Part shown: positions 8,113 through 17,386 of the stretch, piece after piece | Position numbering within the stretch: position 1 is the stretch's first letter | Layout: each line of letters starts with the position of its first letter | Source: JAWKNZ01 sp041391425 | GTDB taxonomy: Bacteria; Bdellovibrionota_B; Oligoflexia; Oligoflexales; JAWKNZ01 | Assembly (NCBI GenBank): GCA_041391425.1 | Contig: JAWKNZ010000026.1 | Coordinates: forward strand, 1-28,248 | Direction: 5' to 3' | Length of the DNA stretch: 28,248 nt | Translations under genes and position numbers: made by a program | Notes under the pieces: generated by a model | Told to the model about the DNA's origin: nothing | Databases searched by the model: none | The model's input: the letters and a program-made list of their open reading frames with translations, nothing else

Positions 8113-8996
8113 GCTTTACTCTTTAGTTTCAAAGGACTTACATTGGAGCCAAAAATGTTCAGTGTGAAAGTAATAAGAAATAACAAAGATGCAACAGCGA
8201 AGCACGTCTTATATTCAATCCCATCGGCCGGAACGTCTCCTAAGCTAACTTGTACTATGTATGCTGTCATTGTTTGAATACTACCAGTGGGGTCCAAACC
8301 GAATTTTGGTGTGGCTCCGGCAGCTAAAGTGACAGCCATAGTTTCACCTATAGCTCTAGACATTGCCAAAGCAATTGCTGCCATAACACGACTGCCGGCT
8401 GCAGGAATAACGATACGGCTTATAACTTCAAATGGTGTTGCGCCGAGGGCGTAAGCGCCTGATCTTAAGTTTTCTGGAATACTTCTGAATGCGTCATCGC
8501 AGAGAGACGAAACCATTGGTAGGATCATTATAGCAACTACGATTGCTGCACTTATGCCATTAAACATTTGTAGGTCAGGAAATAAATTCTTAAGAAACGG
8601 GGTTACCCAAGTTAGAGCAAAGTATCCATAAACAACTGTCGGAATACCAGCTAGAATTTCTAATGTGGGCTTTATGATGGCATGTACTTTATTGTTGGCA
8701 AATTCATTTAGGAAGGTAGCAACTAGGATTCCACACGGCACCGCTAGTAGCATTGACCATATAAGGATAATAAAGGTTCCACATACAAGGGGTAGAACTC
8801 CAAAAGATTTAGGTTCCAGTAGCGGGGCCCAATTCTTACCAAATAAGAAATCTACAAGAGGAATTTCAGCAAAAAAACCGTAAGACTCTTTTCCCAAAAA
8901 GAACACCACCGCAATGGTTATCATTACGGTGATGGACATGTTTAAAAAGAGAAAGTGCTTAAGTAAATGGTCGATTAATTTTGCTTTATCTCGCAT
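8109..8996 (-). CDS. pstC: Phosphate ABC transporter permease PstC
   Basis: 295 aa, with six predicted membrane helices. The permease docking loop is LRSGAYALGATPFEVISRIV, and NEFANNKVHAIIKPTLEILAGIPTVVYGYFAL is typical of PstC. It pairs with PstA. The start codon lies inside the end of pstS (11-base overlap), so its ribosome site is within the pstS coding sequence. The N-terminal periplasmic part is shorter than in the E. coli protein. Confidence 0.95.
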   Translation of the reverse strand: MRDKAKLIDHLLKHFLFLNMSITVMITIAVVFFLGKESYGFFAEIPLVDFLFGKNWAPLLEPKSFGVLPLVCGTFIILIWSMLLAVPCGILVATFLNEFANNKVHAIIKPTLEILAGIPTVVYGYFALTWVTPFLKNLFPDLQMFNGISAAIVVAIMILPMVSSLCDDAFRSIPENLRSGAYALGATPFEVISRIVIPAAGSRVMAAIALAMSRAIGETMAVTLAAGATPKFGLDPTGSIQTMTAYIVQVSLGDVPADGIEYKTCFAVASLLFLITFTLNIFGSNVSPLKLKSKA

Positions 8997-9942
8997 TTGC
9001 TACCGTTTTTCTGGCGATCTTTTTAATCATTTTTAGACTATTCTGATAGCTACTTTCAGGCAGAGCTACATAACCAACTTCGTTAGCTAATTTGGGGCCT
9101 TCAGTCAAATAAAACTCTAAAAATGAATAGATGGCTTGGCTCTTTTCTAAGGCATCTTTCTTGATATACAAGAAGAGAGGTCGAGATAAAGGCTTGTAGG
9201 AACCGTCATTTATAGTTTTATGAGAAGGTAAGACGGCTTTCTTATTTTGCTCTGAAATGGCCACTGCTTTAACCTTATTCATATTTTCTTTGTAATATGC
9301 ATAGCCAAAATAGCCTAGAGCATATTTATCGCCTGCAACTCCTAGTACAAGAACATTATCATCTTCGCTTTTTGTAAAATCGGAGCGGCTTAGTTGCGAC
9401 TTACCGTTTATAGCCTCTGTGAAGTAATCAAAAGTACCTGAATCGGTACCTGGTCCGTACAAAACAATATTTTTTTGTGGCCATGCAGGATTGATATCAC
9501 TCCATTTTTTAACTTTACTATTAGGGCTCCATAGGGCTTTCAATTGCTCAGTGGACATGGTGGAAGCCCAATCGTTTTGCGGGTTGACAACTACGGATAA
9601 TCCGTCGTAGGCGATAGGAATTTCTACAAACTCTATTCCTTCTTCTTTTAATTTTTTTGCTTCTTTTTCTTTTATTTCTCTGGAAGCATCTACAATTTCA
9701 ATTTCATGATGGATAAATTTTTTAAAACCGCCTCCAGTTCCAGAAACCCCAACAGTCACTCTGATTCTTGGGAATTTAGCGTTGAATTCTTCTGCAACTG
9801 CTTCTGTAATTGGGAAGACTGTACTTGAACCATCAATTCTAACTCTATTCGCTTCATACTTTGCATCGGCAGCTTGTGTCATTGACGGAAAAATTGCAAT
9901 CCCAGCAGTGAAGGTTGCTTTATAAACAAAATTCCATTTCAT
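8986..9942 (-). CDS. pstS: Periplasmic phosphate-binding protein PstS
   Basis: 318 aa, the high-affinity phosphate receptor of the Pst system. The signal peptide (residues 1-24, cleavage after SMTQA) has no lipobox, so the protein is soluble in the periplasm. Phosphate-binding segments are recognisable: IDGSSTVFPITEAVAEEF, VSGTGGGFKKF and GPGTDSGTFDYF. An upstream in-frame start at 9984 would add 14 residues before the signal peptide; AAGGGAT six bases before the ATG at 9942 shows the true start. First gene of the pst operon, with a Pho-box-like repeat 97-136 bp upstream. Confidence 0.96.
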   Translation of the reverse strand: MKWNFVYKATFTAGIAIFPSMTQAADAKYEANRVRIDGSSTVFPITEAVAEEFNAKFPRIRVTVGVSGTGGGFKKFIHHEIEIVDASREIKEKEAKKLKEEGIEFVEIPIAYDGLSVVVNPQNDWASTMSTEQLKALWSPNSKVKKWSDINPAWPQKNIVLYGPGTDSGTFDYFTEAINGKSQLSRSDFTKSEDDNVLVLGVAGDKYALGYFGYAYYKENMNKVKAVAISEQNKKAVLPSHKTINDGSYKPLSRPLFLYIKKDALEKSQAIYSFLEFYLTEGPKLANEVGYVALPESSYQNSLKMIKKIARKTVANAR

Positions 9943-10038
9943 AAAATATCCCTTTTTGATTAGCAGGAAAGTCAGGCCTTGCAAATGGCAGGCGCATGAT
10001 AACCCATGTTTTTAGTGATTGGAACAGTAAGATGGGAT

Positions 10039-10078
10039 TGTTTAGGAAAAATGAGGTTTGTGTTAGGATTGTGTTAGG
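10039..10078 (-). promoter_or_regulatory. Putative Pho box (11-bp periodic repeats) upstream of pstS
   Basis: On the minus strand, the sequence reads as consecutive 11-bp units CCTAACACAAT and CCTAACACAAA (10078 to about 10057), followed by weaker copies CCTCATT and CCTAAACA. PhoB/PhoP proteins bind head-to-tail sites with exactly this 11-bp helical repeat. The core (C)CTAACA resembles the TTAACA repeats of Gram-positive PhoP and the CTTAACCT box of cyanobacteria more than the E. coli CTGTCAT. The same unit occurs upstream of phoB. Assignment to PhoB is inference. Confidence 0.65.
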
Positions 10079-10206
10079 ATTTTTAAAACTAAAATAATTC
10101 TCAGTTCTAAGTTGGCTGATGTCTAGTATAAATTTGCAAAGAAATTAAGAATTGCAGCTATGTATTTATAATAAATAAGATTTTTGGCCTAATATCATGG
10201 ATATTT

Positions 10207-11994
10207 TTAACTTGCTGGGTATATCGGAAGGTGGATGCTAAAGCAGCTGCCTTGGCCTACAATACTTTCTACTTTTACCTTGCCATGATGGGCCATTGCT
10301 ATATGTTTGACTATGGCTAGTCCTAACCCGGTTCCACCTAGATTTCTAGACCTTGCTTGATCAACACGGTAAAATCTTTCAAATAGCCTAGTAATATGTT
10401 TTTCGGCAATGCCACTGCCCGTATCTATCACTGAAATTTTAATTTCAGAATCTATCGTTTCTCCGACAACTTTTATTTCGGTATTTTCCGGGCTATATTT
10501 TACAGCATTGTCAATGAGATTGGCGACAGCGCTTACTAAAAGAGGTTTGTTGATTTTTGCCTGGATCTCATTCTTGCAATCGATATTGATGTTAATATGT
10601 TTCTTTTTAGCTTTGAAACTAACAAGGCTAGCAGCTTCTTCGATAACCTTGTTTATAGTACCCGGCTCAATCTTAATTTCGCTTAAATCGGATTGGCGTT
10701 CGATTTTTGCTAAGGTAAGTAGGTCTTCTAAAATGCTAGCAAGTCTAGTTGCATGATGGTTAATAATTTCGAGGAACTCTTTTTTTGCTTTTTCATCCTT
10801 GAAATTTGGATTGAGTAAAGTTTCTGAAAACCCCTGAATTGAGGTTAATGGGGTTCTAAGCTCATGAGATACATTGGCGACAAAATCTTTTTTATGCCGT
10901 TCTAATTCTTTAAGCTGTGTCATGTCGTTTATCACAATAACTATACCTTCTAGCATTTCTTTTTCACCAAATGTAGGGCTTGCTTGTATATACAGGTAAC
11001 GTGTTTTATCCTGATCTAATAGGATTTCTTCACCTACCGGGTTTGTGCTGTTAAGCGCTTTTTTGATGAATTTACTTAATTGAGCGTTTCTTACAATTTG
11101 AAATATATTAGTGTCTTTTATTTTTAGACTCTGGAGTTGTAAAATTTCTAAAGCTGATCGGTTGATTGTTAGGATGTTGCCCTTTTTATCGATCGCTAAT
11201 ACACCTTCAGTCATACTGGAGAACAAAGCATTCATTTCGCGTGACTTTAATAGCAGGGTGTCAATCCGTTTTTTAAACTCGAGTGAAATTGAATCTATAG
11301 TTGTCGCTAATTCTATGATTTCTTTTGCAGCGGAGCGCGGTAAGAAAGTTTTAGTGTCGAACTCTCCTTCAATAATTTTATGGGCACGATTTTTAATTTG
11401 TTTTATTGGTTGGCTAATAGCTAGCGATAAGCGCCATATAATGATAGTGAAAATTCCAATCAAAATAATAGTGGCATAGAGAATTTGATTAAATGTCTTC
11501 CAGACAGTGCTGTTAATTCGCTTTAAAGGAACAGAAACTCTAAGGAATCTGTAACTATCTGATTCTTTCTCTGGGTTGATAGCGACATATAGATAGTTAT
11601 CTTTCAAACTATCACTGTAACGAATTGATTCACCTACTTTTTCCTTTGTTGCTATATTAATTTCCGGTCGATCCGCATGATTGTCTAGAGTATTGAAGTC
11701 AATATCGCTATCAGCAACAACTTTGCCATCTGGTTCGATCAAAGTAATACGAGTGTCGTATTGTTGACTTATTTCTTGTAGCTTATTTCGGATATTTTCT
11801 ATTTTTTTATCTTTGTCTTGACTACGGAAAATTTCATGAAAAGTTTGGGCGTGTTTCTCAAGGTTTTTTTTTGTGTCTTTGATTACAAAATTATAAAATC
11901 CATAATATGAAATGCTTGAAATTAATGCTATAGGAGCAATAGAGACTAGAAGAAAGATAGGAAAAATTTTCCAAAATAAGGTGCGATATCTCAT
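10207..11994 (-). CDS. phoR: Phosphate-regulon sensor histidine kinase PhoR
   Basis: 595 aa, longer than the E. coli protein (about 430) because it keeps an extracytoplasmic domain. Order: membrane helix 9-30, periplasmic domain about 35-165, membrane helix 168-190, HAMP about 190-245, PAS about 250-355, HisKA with phospho-accepting His377 in VSHELRTPL, then the ATPase domain with N-box (LIDNAVKYSPEN), G1 (DTGSGIAE) and G2 (GTGLGLAIVKH). It phosphorylates PhoB when phosphate is scarce and is restrained by Pst-PhoU. The four-base overlap with phoB couples the pair. Gram-positive and some delta-type PhoR proteins have this periplasmic layout. The gene ends 265 bp upstream of the pstS start. Confidence 0.93.
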   Translation of the reverse strand: MRYRTLFWKIFPIFLLVSIAPIALISSISYYGFYNFVIKDTKKNLEKHAQTFHEIFRSQDKDKKIENIRNKLQEISQQYDTRITLIEPDGKVVADSDIDFNTLDNHADRPEINIATKEKVGESIRYSDSLKDNYLYVAINPEKESDSYRFLRVSVPLKRINSTVWKTFNQILYATIILIGIFTIIIWRLSLAISQPIKQIKNRAHKIIEGEFDTKTFLPRSAAKEIIELATTIDSISLEFKKRIDTLLLKSREMNALFSSMTEGVLAIDKKGNILTINRSALEILQLQSLKIKDTNIFQIVRNAQLSKFIKKALNSTNPVGEEILLDQDKTRYLYIQASPTFGEKEMLEGIVIVINDMTQLKELERHKKDFVANVSHELRTPLTSIQGFSETLLNPNFKDEKAKKEFLEIINHHATRLASILEDLLTLAKIERQSDLSEIKIEPGTINKVIEEAASLVSFKAKKKHININIDCKNEIQAKINKPLLVSAVANLIDNAVKYSPENTEIKVVGETIDSEIKISVIDTGSGIAEKHITRLFERFYRVDQARSRNLGGTGLGLAIVKHIAMAHHGKVKVESIVGQGSCFSIHLPIYPAS

Positions 11995-12671
11995 TGCTTA
12001 ACCTTAAATTTATAGCCAATGCCGCGAACGGTTTCAATCAAAGATCCAGCTGATCCTAATTTCTTTCTAAGCCCGACCATTTGAAAGTCGATAGCACGAG
12101 TTGTGACGGCATAGTTTTCTCCGTGGATATGATCGACAATTTGTGTGCGGGTAAATACCCAACCCGGTTTTTTAGCCAAGAGCACCAAAATCTGAAATTC
12201 AGATGGAGTTAACTCTGTTTTACTTCCATCGATTTTGACTTCATATTTATTTAGGTGAATTTCTATATTTTCTCGTTTTAAGATATCTCCAGCTTTTTCT
12301 TCAACGCTGATGTTGTGGCGCAGTGCATTTTCGATGCGAGCAATAAGGACTTTAGGGCTAAATGGTTTGGTGATATAATCGTCTGCCCCTGAGTCAAGGC
12401 CTAAAACTATATCATTTTCATGGCCTTTTGCTGTTAGCATAATGATCGGTGTTTTGTTATTAGTGCTCCCTGCACGTAGCCTTTTGCATACTTCGATTCC
12501 ATCTATTTTAGGAAGCATTAAGTCTAGGAGGATAATATCTACTTGTTGATCCTCTAAAAACTTTAATGCTTCCTCACCATCGGTCGAAGTAGAGACCTGG
12601 TAGCCTGCCATTGAAAGGTTAAATAGCAATAATTTGGTTATATCGGCATCATCTTCGATGACGTGTATCAT
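11991..12671 (-). CDS. phoB: Phosphate-regulon response regulator PhoB
   Basis: 226 aa, of the OmpR/PhoB class. The receiver domain starts at MIHVIEDD, with acidic residues E6/D7/D8, phospho-acceptor D50 in ILLDLMLP, the conserved Thr in MLTAKG, and Lys in YITKPF. The C-terminal winged helix runs from about residue 130 to the end (LTPSEFQILVLLAKKPGWVF, RAIDFQMVGLRKKLG, IETVRGIGYKF). In-frame upstream starts exist (TTG 12716, ATG 12698), but the receiver begins at 12671, where family members start; the ribosome site there is weak, so the start is uncertain. It is the first gene of a phoBR operon and probably controls itself through the repeat at 12838-12855. Confidence 0.92.
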   Translation of the reverse strand: MIHVIEDDADITKLLLFNLSMAGYQVSTSTDGEEALKFLEDQQVDIILLDLMLPKIDGIEVCKRLRAGSTNNKTPIIMLTAKGHENDIVLGLDSGADDYITKPFSPKVLIARIENALRHNISVEEKAGDILKRENIEIHLNKYEVKIDGSKTELTPSEFQILVLLAKKPGWVFTRTQIVDHIHGENYAVTTRAIDFQMVGLRKKLGSAGSLIETVRGIGYKFKVKQ

Positions 12672-13145
12672 TTTAGAGTTTCTCAATGTTGCCCCCATTT
12701 TTTGTGGCTTCTTCAAACTTATCTTTAAAATAAGGTATGTTGCTTAGCCATAGCGTATTACTTCTATACTATTTAGATGCTGGATGGCTATAGCTTCTCC
12801 ATATTTTAAACTTTTCTTAGCCAAGCTATCCTAGAATTGTTAGATTTGTATTAGGGGGTTATCTTGTTGATTCTCAACTACTTTTTAAAGATATAAATTG
12901 TGATATTGCTCAAATGTTTATAACATTTACACGTGTATTGATTGTTTTCATGTCTATATACCATTAATACCTCTTACTAATTAATAATATTGTATATTTT
13001 ATCTGGTAGGATAATTGCTCCTGTTTTTTCTTGCTCATTATGGATCATCCATGATGTGTTGCACACCAGCCTATTTGCAATCTGAGTGTTTGTGGTTTTC
13101 CATAAAACTAAAGTCCCGCCCCTTTACGTTATTAGGATTTTGCTA
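12672..13145. other. Divergent intergenic region (phoB / VWA lipoprotein)
   Basis: Very AT-rich spacer that must contain both promoters. The one clear element is the Pho-box-like repeat at 12838-12855. Otherwise I see only TA-rich runs (around 12960-13005) and no convincing gene or RNA. Confidence 0.5.
12838..12855 (-). promoter_or_regulatory. Putative Pho box upstream of phoB
   Basis: On the minus strand, units CCTAATACAAA and TCTAACA follow each other with an 11-bp period. They match the pstS box unit CCTAACACAAW at nearly every position and have the same orientation toward the gene. The box lies 167-184 bp before the preferred phoB start. Sharing of a motif by two promoters of one regulon supports a PhoB site. 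Confidence 0.55.
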
Positions 13146-14323
13146 GTGAAAATTTTATCTAATAATATTATTAAGTTAGTACTTTATTTGTCTATTGTTG
13201 TCCTCAGCTGCAATAAAGCAAAATTCGCTGAGCAAGTGCCTGATCAACCCCCAAAATCTGGTGATGAGAAGGGAGAAGAAGATAAAGGCACAGAAGAAAC
13301 AGTGGATCAGGGTGCACAGTTCCGCCATTTGAGTCTTAGCCACTGTGAAGGACTTAAAATAAGTAATAAAGAATTGGATATTTCTGGTGAAGAAAATTCT
13401 AAAGTTGTTATTGAAGGTGAGTTGTGTGTTGCGCCAAAGACACAAACGATTGCTCAAGAAATGACTGTTTTATTTGTACTTGATTTTTCAGGATCAATGG
13501 GAAGTAACGATACTATTGGTGCAAATAATTCGTGTGGTAGGCAAGAATCGATAAGCGCAATTGTTGCTAAGTTAAAGGATGAGGGTGGTGATGATTTAAC
13601 AAAGATTAGTATGGGTATTATTGGATTTAATGCTGATGCTACTTTGGTTTCAGATTTTTCATCTTTAGATTCATTACCGCAAGATTGGAGTCAAGGTGCT
13701 TGCAAAAACGGAGGTGGAACAAATTACGAGGCCGCCTTTAATATGGCAAACGATCTGCTGCATACAAGGGCAGGGCATAAGGTTGTCTATTTTATTTCTG
13801 ATGGATTGCCTACTCAGAGCTCCGGTGGAGAATCGCAATCAGATGAGCTAGGTCTGAGTGCAGCTCAAAGCTTACGAGAAGGTAATGAGGAATTAGATTT
13901 GTATGCGATTTATCTGGGAGGTGAGACCCTAAATGTGGGTTCGGCACAGGCTCAGATATTACTGATCCTAAAGGTTATCTTTCTGAAATTACTGGAGATC
14001 CTTTGCATGTAAAGACTGTAAATACGGCAAGCCAGTTAGCAGGTGAAATTGTAAAGTTTGAATTGCCGGAAATGAAAGTTGCAAAATTTTCGAATCTTGC
14101 AGGCTATATTGTTGCAGAAGGGTTTTTAGAAAGAAAAATAGAATTTTCTTCTTTTGTTCCACACGGTTCTAAAGAAAACACGTGGGTTTTTACAAGTAAA
14201 CCAACTGAACTTTATTTTAGTACTGGAAAGATTCTTGATAATAAGGTTGTAATTCAGAGTTTAACCCAAGATCAAGTACTTGTTGAAGCCAATGCACTTA
14301 TTAGATTTTCTGTGTTTGAATAA
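13146..14323 (+). pseudogene. VWA-domain lipoprotein, frameshifted near 13940
   Basis: An outer-membrane or periplasmic lipoprotein with a von Willebrand factor A domain. GTG at 13146 is preceded by AGGA. The signal peptide ends in VVLSC (Cys22), and a Glu/Asp-rich linker follows. The VWA domain has a full metal-ion site: DFSGSMGS, GGGTNYEAAF and FISDGLPTQ. The first frame runs out after ETLNVGS and continues into nonsense to 14012, whereas the -1 frame continues with GTGSDITDPKGYLSEITGDP from about 13943 to the stop at 14323. Adding one base near 13940 yields a 392-aa protein, so this is either a single-base deletion or a sequencing error. VWA lipoproteins usually mediate adhesion or complex assembly; the partner is unknown. 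Confidence 0.75.
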
Positions 14324-14564
14324 ATATTTATTATATCCATGCAGAAAAGATAAGCCTGACGATGATAGCGCGTTTATTGCTGCGCAAAAATTTTGTAGAG
14401 AAAAAGGATTCGAATATGCTCGAGACGTCACCCCTAATGATTTCAATGGTGGAAAGCAACGTGTATTGGAGGAGCGAGGCTCTTGGCAGGTGGATGGTCA
14501 TCATCATGTAGGTACATTGATCTGCGTTGATGGAGTTGACTTTAGCCTTGATTATACCAGATAG
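14324..14564 (+). pseudogene. Orphan Cys-containing coding remnant after the VWA gene
   Basis: The frame is open from 14265 to the stop at 14564, and protein-like from about 14325. It encodes PCRKDKPDDDSAFIAAQKFC, then CREKGFEYARDVTPNDF and a segment with HHHVG and ICVDG. No ATG or GTG with a ribosome site opens it, and it is in a different frame from the end of the VWA gene. It may be the last domain of the VWA protein cut off by a second indel (in the opposite sense to the first), or the remains of a separate small secreted protein. The function is unknown. Confidence 0.4.
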
Positions 14565-14686
14565 AAAATATATTTTTTCTTATTTTCGTATCAAATTGAG
14601 ATAGAGAAAGGAATTGCTCTAGAGTTCGTTTATTTTTAGTGGAATCGTGTGTCCATTTCAATTATTTGTAATCAAAATGATAAAGT

Positions 14687-14715
14687 TTTAGGGGCTAGTT
14701 ATTTTAGCCCCTAAA
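14687..14715. terminator. Bidirectional terminator between convergent genes
   Basis: Perfect 11-bp arms TTTAGGGGCTA (14687-14697) and TAGCCCCTAAA (14705-14715) enclose a 7-base loop. The hairpin starts three bases after the stop of the minus-strand TolC-like gene and also follows the plus-strand VWA region. The flanks are A/T-rich rather than pure T tracts, so it may serve both directions moderately well. Confidence 0.75.
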
Positions 14716-14718
14716 TTA

Positions 14719-16332
14719 TTAATTGCTACTCGCAAATTCTGCAAAGTGAGTGTCTAAGGTTAAACGATCAAGATTGCTCTCCAGAGTTAAGTAACTATAG
14801 TTGAGTGCTGCTTCTTTTGCTTCAAACTTCAAAACATTTTCAATAAATTCTACAAGTTCGAATATCGAGAGTTCTTTTAATTTAAACTGCTGTAATGCTA
14901 TATTATAAGACTCTCTTGTGGTGCTCATACCCTCTGTCAATAGCTCAGACTGTCTGGCAACATATGGTAAGCTATTTTCTATATTGATGACCTGTTCTCT
15001 TATCTTTCTTTCAACAGAGATTTTCTTAAGTTGCAGTTCTTTAATGTTAGCTTTCTCTATATTAACAGCATGAATCCAGCCGAGGCCAAGGTTTAAGCGA
15101 GGGTCGGTATTAGGATTGAGCCAAGACCACTTAACTGCTTTCTCAAGCTGCCATGCAGCACTTTCTAGCTGAATCATTTGCCTGATCTCAGGTGATTTGC
15201 TGATTGCGGTGCTCTCATCCTGTTTCAAGTCGCGAATAATTGATTGGTCGATCTCAGGTAACTCAACATGGGATATTACTAGTTGCTCTCTTGTTGGCAC
15301 TCCTCCTAATAGGTTACGAAGAGAGTTTAGCTGCTCTTTTAAATGACGGTTTAGGGTTAGGAGGTCTTCTTCGTCTTCTATGATTTTAGTGCGTAGCATT
15401 TTTTCCCATGATAATGGTGCCTCTCCTTCTTCCACCATCGCGCGTACGGAATCTTGCAATTGATTTAGTTTGGCGAGGTGTGATTCAATAATCTCTACCA
15501 AGGATTGGTCCTTAAGGATCATATAATACAAGCTTTGTACGATTAATACTTGGTTTGCCCGTAACGCTGCATATGAGCTCTTTTCTGCGTCATATAACCT
15601 TTCACTTTCTCGTAGCCGAAACCAATTATCTGGAAACAAAAATGGAAGTAGATTTCCAGCTTCCGATAGCAATCCACCAGGAAATTCAGCAGCGGAAAGG
15701 ATTGTTCCTAGATTTAAGTTAGGAAACATATTTCCTCTTCGCAGCAACATTTCTTCGCGGGCTTTGTAAACATCTTGAGCTTTTATCAAAGCGTCTAAAT
15801 TGTATTGCTTAGCGAATGCAATAGCTTCGGGTAATTCAATCTCTCCACTAAGATCTGGGGGAAGCTCTCCTTCGTCTTTTGAAGCATAAAGATCAAACTG
15901 ATAGTTTCCATCTTGCTCTTGATAGCTTAGATTAATTGTTCCGTTGGAGAAGCAAGCATGGATCAATGCATCTGTAGATTCCTCGGATTTAGCGCATGTG
16001 CCTTCGAGAACGAGGTTTATTTTGCTTGTCGTTCGAAAAAGGCTGGACTTAAGTGCAATTTTTTTTGAGCTCAAAACTTTTTTTACTGTAAATGTGCCAA
16101 TTAGAGCTTCGCTTTTTGCATCAATGACTTTGGCTTGGCCTGAAAATTTTTTATTTGTAGCATCGATGAAGACATCAGTTATTATGGTTTCATCGTTATC
16201 TCTAATTGTTAGGTATCCTTGATACCGTCCTGCTAGTTCTGAAGTGTCAACGCCACATGCTTGCATTATTAGCAGTAGAAAAATGACTGAGGTTTTTGTG
16301 ATGATTTTCTTCGAATCGAAGCAAAACTGCAT
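14719..16332 (-). CDS. TolC-family outer-membrane lipoprotein with extra N-terminal domain
   Basis: 537 aa from the ATG at 16332, which has GGAG six bases upstream; the longer frame to 16416 lacks a ribosome site. The signal peptide ends in LIMQAC (Cys26), so a lipid anchor is likely. Residues 30-160 form a beta-rich domain beginning AGRYQGYL, similar in pattern to the repeats of the neighbouring 568-aa secreted protein. From about 162 it reads as an outer-membrane efflux protein: PEAIAFAKQYNLDALIKAQ, RRGNMFPNLNLG, long helices 260-380, and a second half with the repeated helical pattern (ESYNIALQQFKLKELSIFEL). TolC proteins form trimeric export ducts. No inner-membrane pump or adaptor is encoded nearby. 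Last gene of a three-gene minus-strand cluster. Confidence 0.75.
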   Translation of the reverse strand: MQFCFDSKKIITKTSVIFLLLIMQACGVDTSELAGRYQGYLTIRDNDETIITDVFIDATNKKFSGQAKVIDAKSEALIGTFTVKKVLSSKKIALKSSLFRTTSKINLVLEGTCAKSEESTDALIHACFSNGTINLSYQEQDGNYQFDLYASKDEGELPPDLSGEIELPEAIAFAKQYNLDALIKAQDVYKAREEMLLRRGNMFPNLNLGTILSAAEFPGGLLSEAGNLLPFLFPDNWFRLRESERLYDAEKSSYAALRANQVLIVQSLYYMILKDQSLVEIIESHLAKLNQLQDSVRAMVEEGEAPLSWEKMLRTKIIEDEEDLLTLNRHLKEQLNSLRNLLGGVPTREQLVISHVELPEIDQSIIRDLKQDESTAISKSPEIRQMIQLESAAWQLEKAVKWSWLNPNTDPRLNLGLGWIHAVNIEKANIKELQLKKISVERKIREQVINIENSLPYVARQSELLTEGMSTTRESYNIALQQFKLKELSIFELVEFIENVLKFEAKEAALNYSYLTLESNLDRLTLDTHFAEFASSN

Positions 16333-16405
16333 TATGATCTCCAACTTTTTGTAAGATTTAACTAAAAATATATAAAAATGGTGCAGATTGAATTCTGCAC
16401 TTATT

Positions 16406-17375
16406 TTATTGAACATCTACAATTGTGAACATACCAGCTCCGGGAGGCATATCCATAGGCTGTCCAGGAATTGGGTTGCGGTCCATATCATTGGTAATGT
16501 GGTGTAGGAAATGGCAATGGAGTAGCCAAGGGCCTTTCCATTTTGATGCTGTGAATTCAATTGCCATCGTCTCACCGGCGTTGACCGATACCGTATTGGC
16601 TTTTCGATGAGTAGATTCTGGGTTTCGTCCAGCGCCCGTTTCTACTATTTTGAATGTATGGCCATGCATATGGATCGGATGGGACATCATACTTATGTTG
16701 GCTATTCTTACTCTTACTTTTTCGCCTGAGGATACCTGAAGGTGTGGGACTGATGGCGCAACTTTGCCGTTGATGGTAAACCAATTGAAATTCATCGACA
16801 TGGTGTCTGGTAAGTTAGAGTGAGGTGGTATGCTCCATATTTGCAGTAAAGAGCGTAGTCTTTGTCGACCGGTGCAACCGGCTTTTTTGGGTGGATTATG
16901 AAAAAACCAGTTTGCCCCATCCCTGCTTGGAGTGCCTGCATATGCCCTGAGTGGTATAGATAGGTGCCATGCTGCTCTAAAGTGAATTCATAGGTAAAGT
17001 TTTCTCCTGGTTGAACTAGCCTTGCGTATGAGCGCCACCGCCATCCATGCCGTTAGGTAGTTCAAGTCCGTGCCAGTGAACAGCTGTTGGCATTTGTAGG
17101 TTATTCTTGAACTCTATTTTGATGTGATCACCTTCTACAGCCTCTATGGTTGGGCCGGGCATAGAGCCATTATATCCCCAAGTGATAATGGTTTTACATG
17201 AGTCCAATTCACAAAATCTAGTTCGAACTTCTTCAGCTGTGAGTTGGAATACTTTCACGCCGTCAACTAGTTGATAGGGTAGTTTGGGGACACCAAGAGT
17301 TTCGACGGGGGTGTAACTCAATGCTGTCATTGAAATACAAGTCGTAGTTAAAAGTATTAACAGCTTTAAGATCAT
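16406..17375 (-). pseudogene. Multicopper oxidase, interrupted by two frameshifts
   Basis: A secreted copper oxidase (signal peptide about 1-20, SMTALS). All copper-ligand motifs can be read if the frame is corrected: TAVHWHGLELPNGMDG, then in the second frame GTYLYHSGHMQALQAGMG, then in the third frame HPIHMHGHTF and LLHCHFLHH. The first break is at about 17018, where the frame meets a stop after GGAHTQG but continues as LVQPGENFTYEF. The second is at about 16850, between VDKDYAL and LLQIWSIPP. Adding one base at each gives a 323-aa protein, short for the superfamily but complete in motifs. A good AAGGAAG site precedes the ATG. As read, no active enzyme could form; sequencing error is a real alternative. 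The gene lies 11 bp after the 568-aa gene and 73 bp before the TolC-like gene. Confidence 0.85.
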
Positions 17376-17386
17376 TTTTTACTTCC

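Noticed and set aside
10409..10756. Plus-strand ORFs over phoR (also 11111-11479) and similar antisense frames across the pst and yeeE genes
   Set aside because: They are antisense shadows of well-supported genes, with no ribosome sites or recognisable domains.
13930..13950. Programmed ribosomal frameshifting as the explanation for the VWA, oxidase and activator breaks
   Set aside because: No X XXY YYZ slippery heptamer or downstream hairpin is seen at the sites, and five unrelated cases in one window make recoding unlikely.
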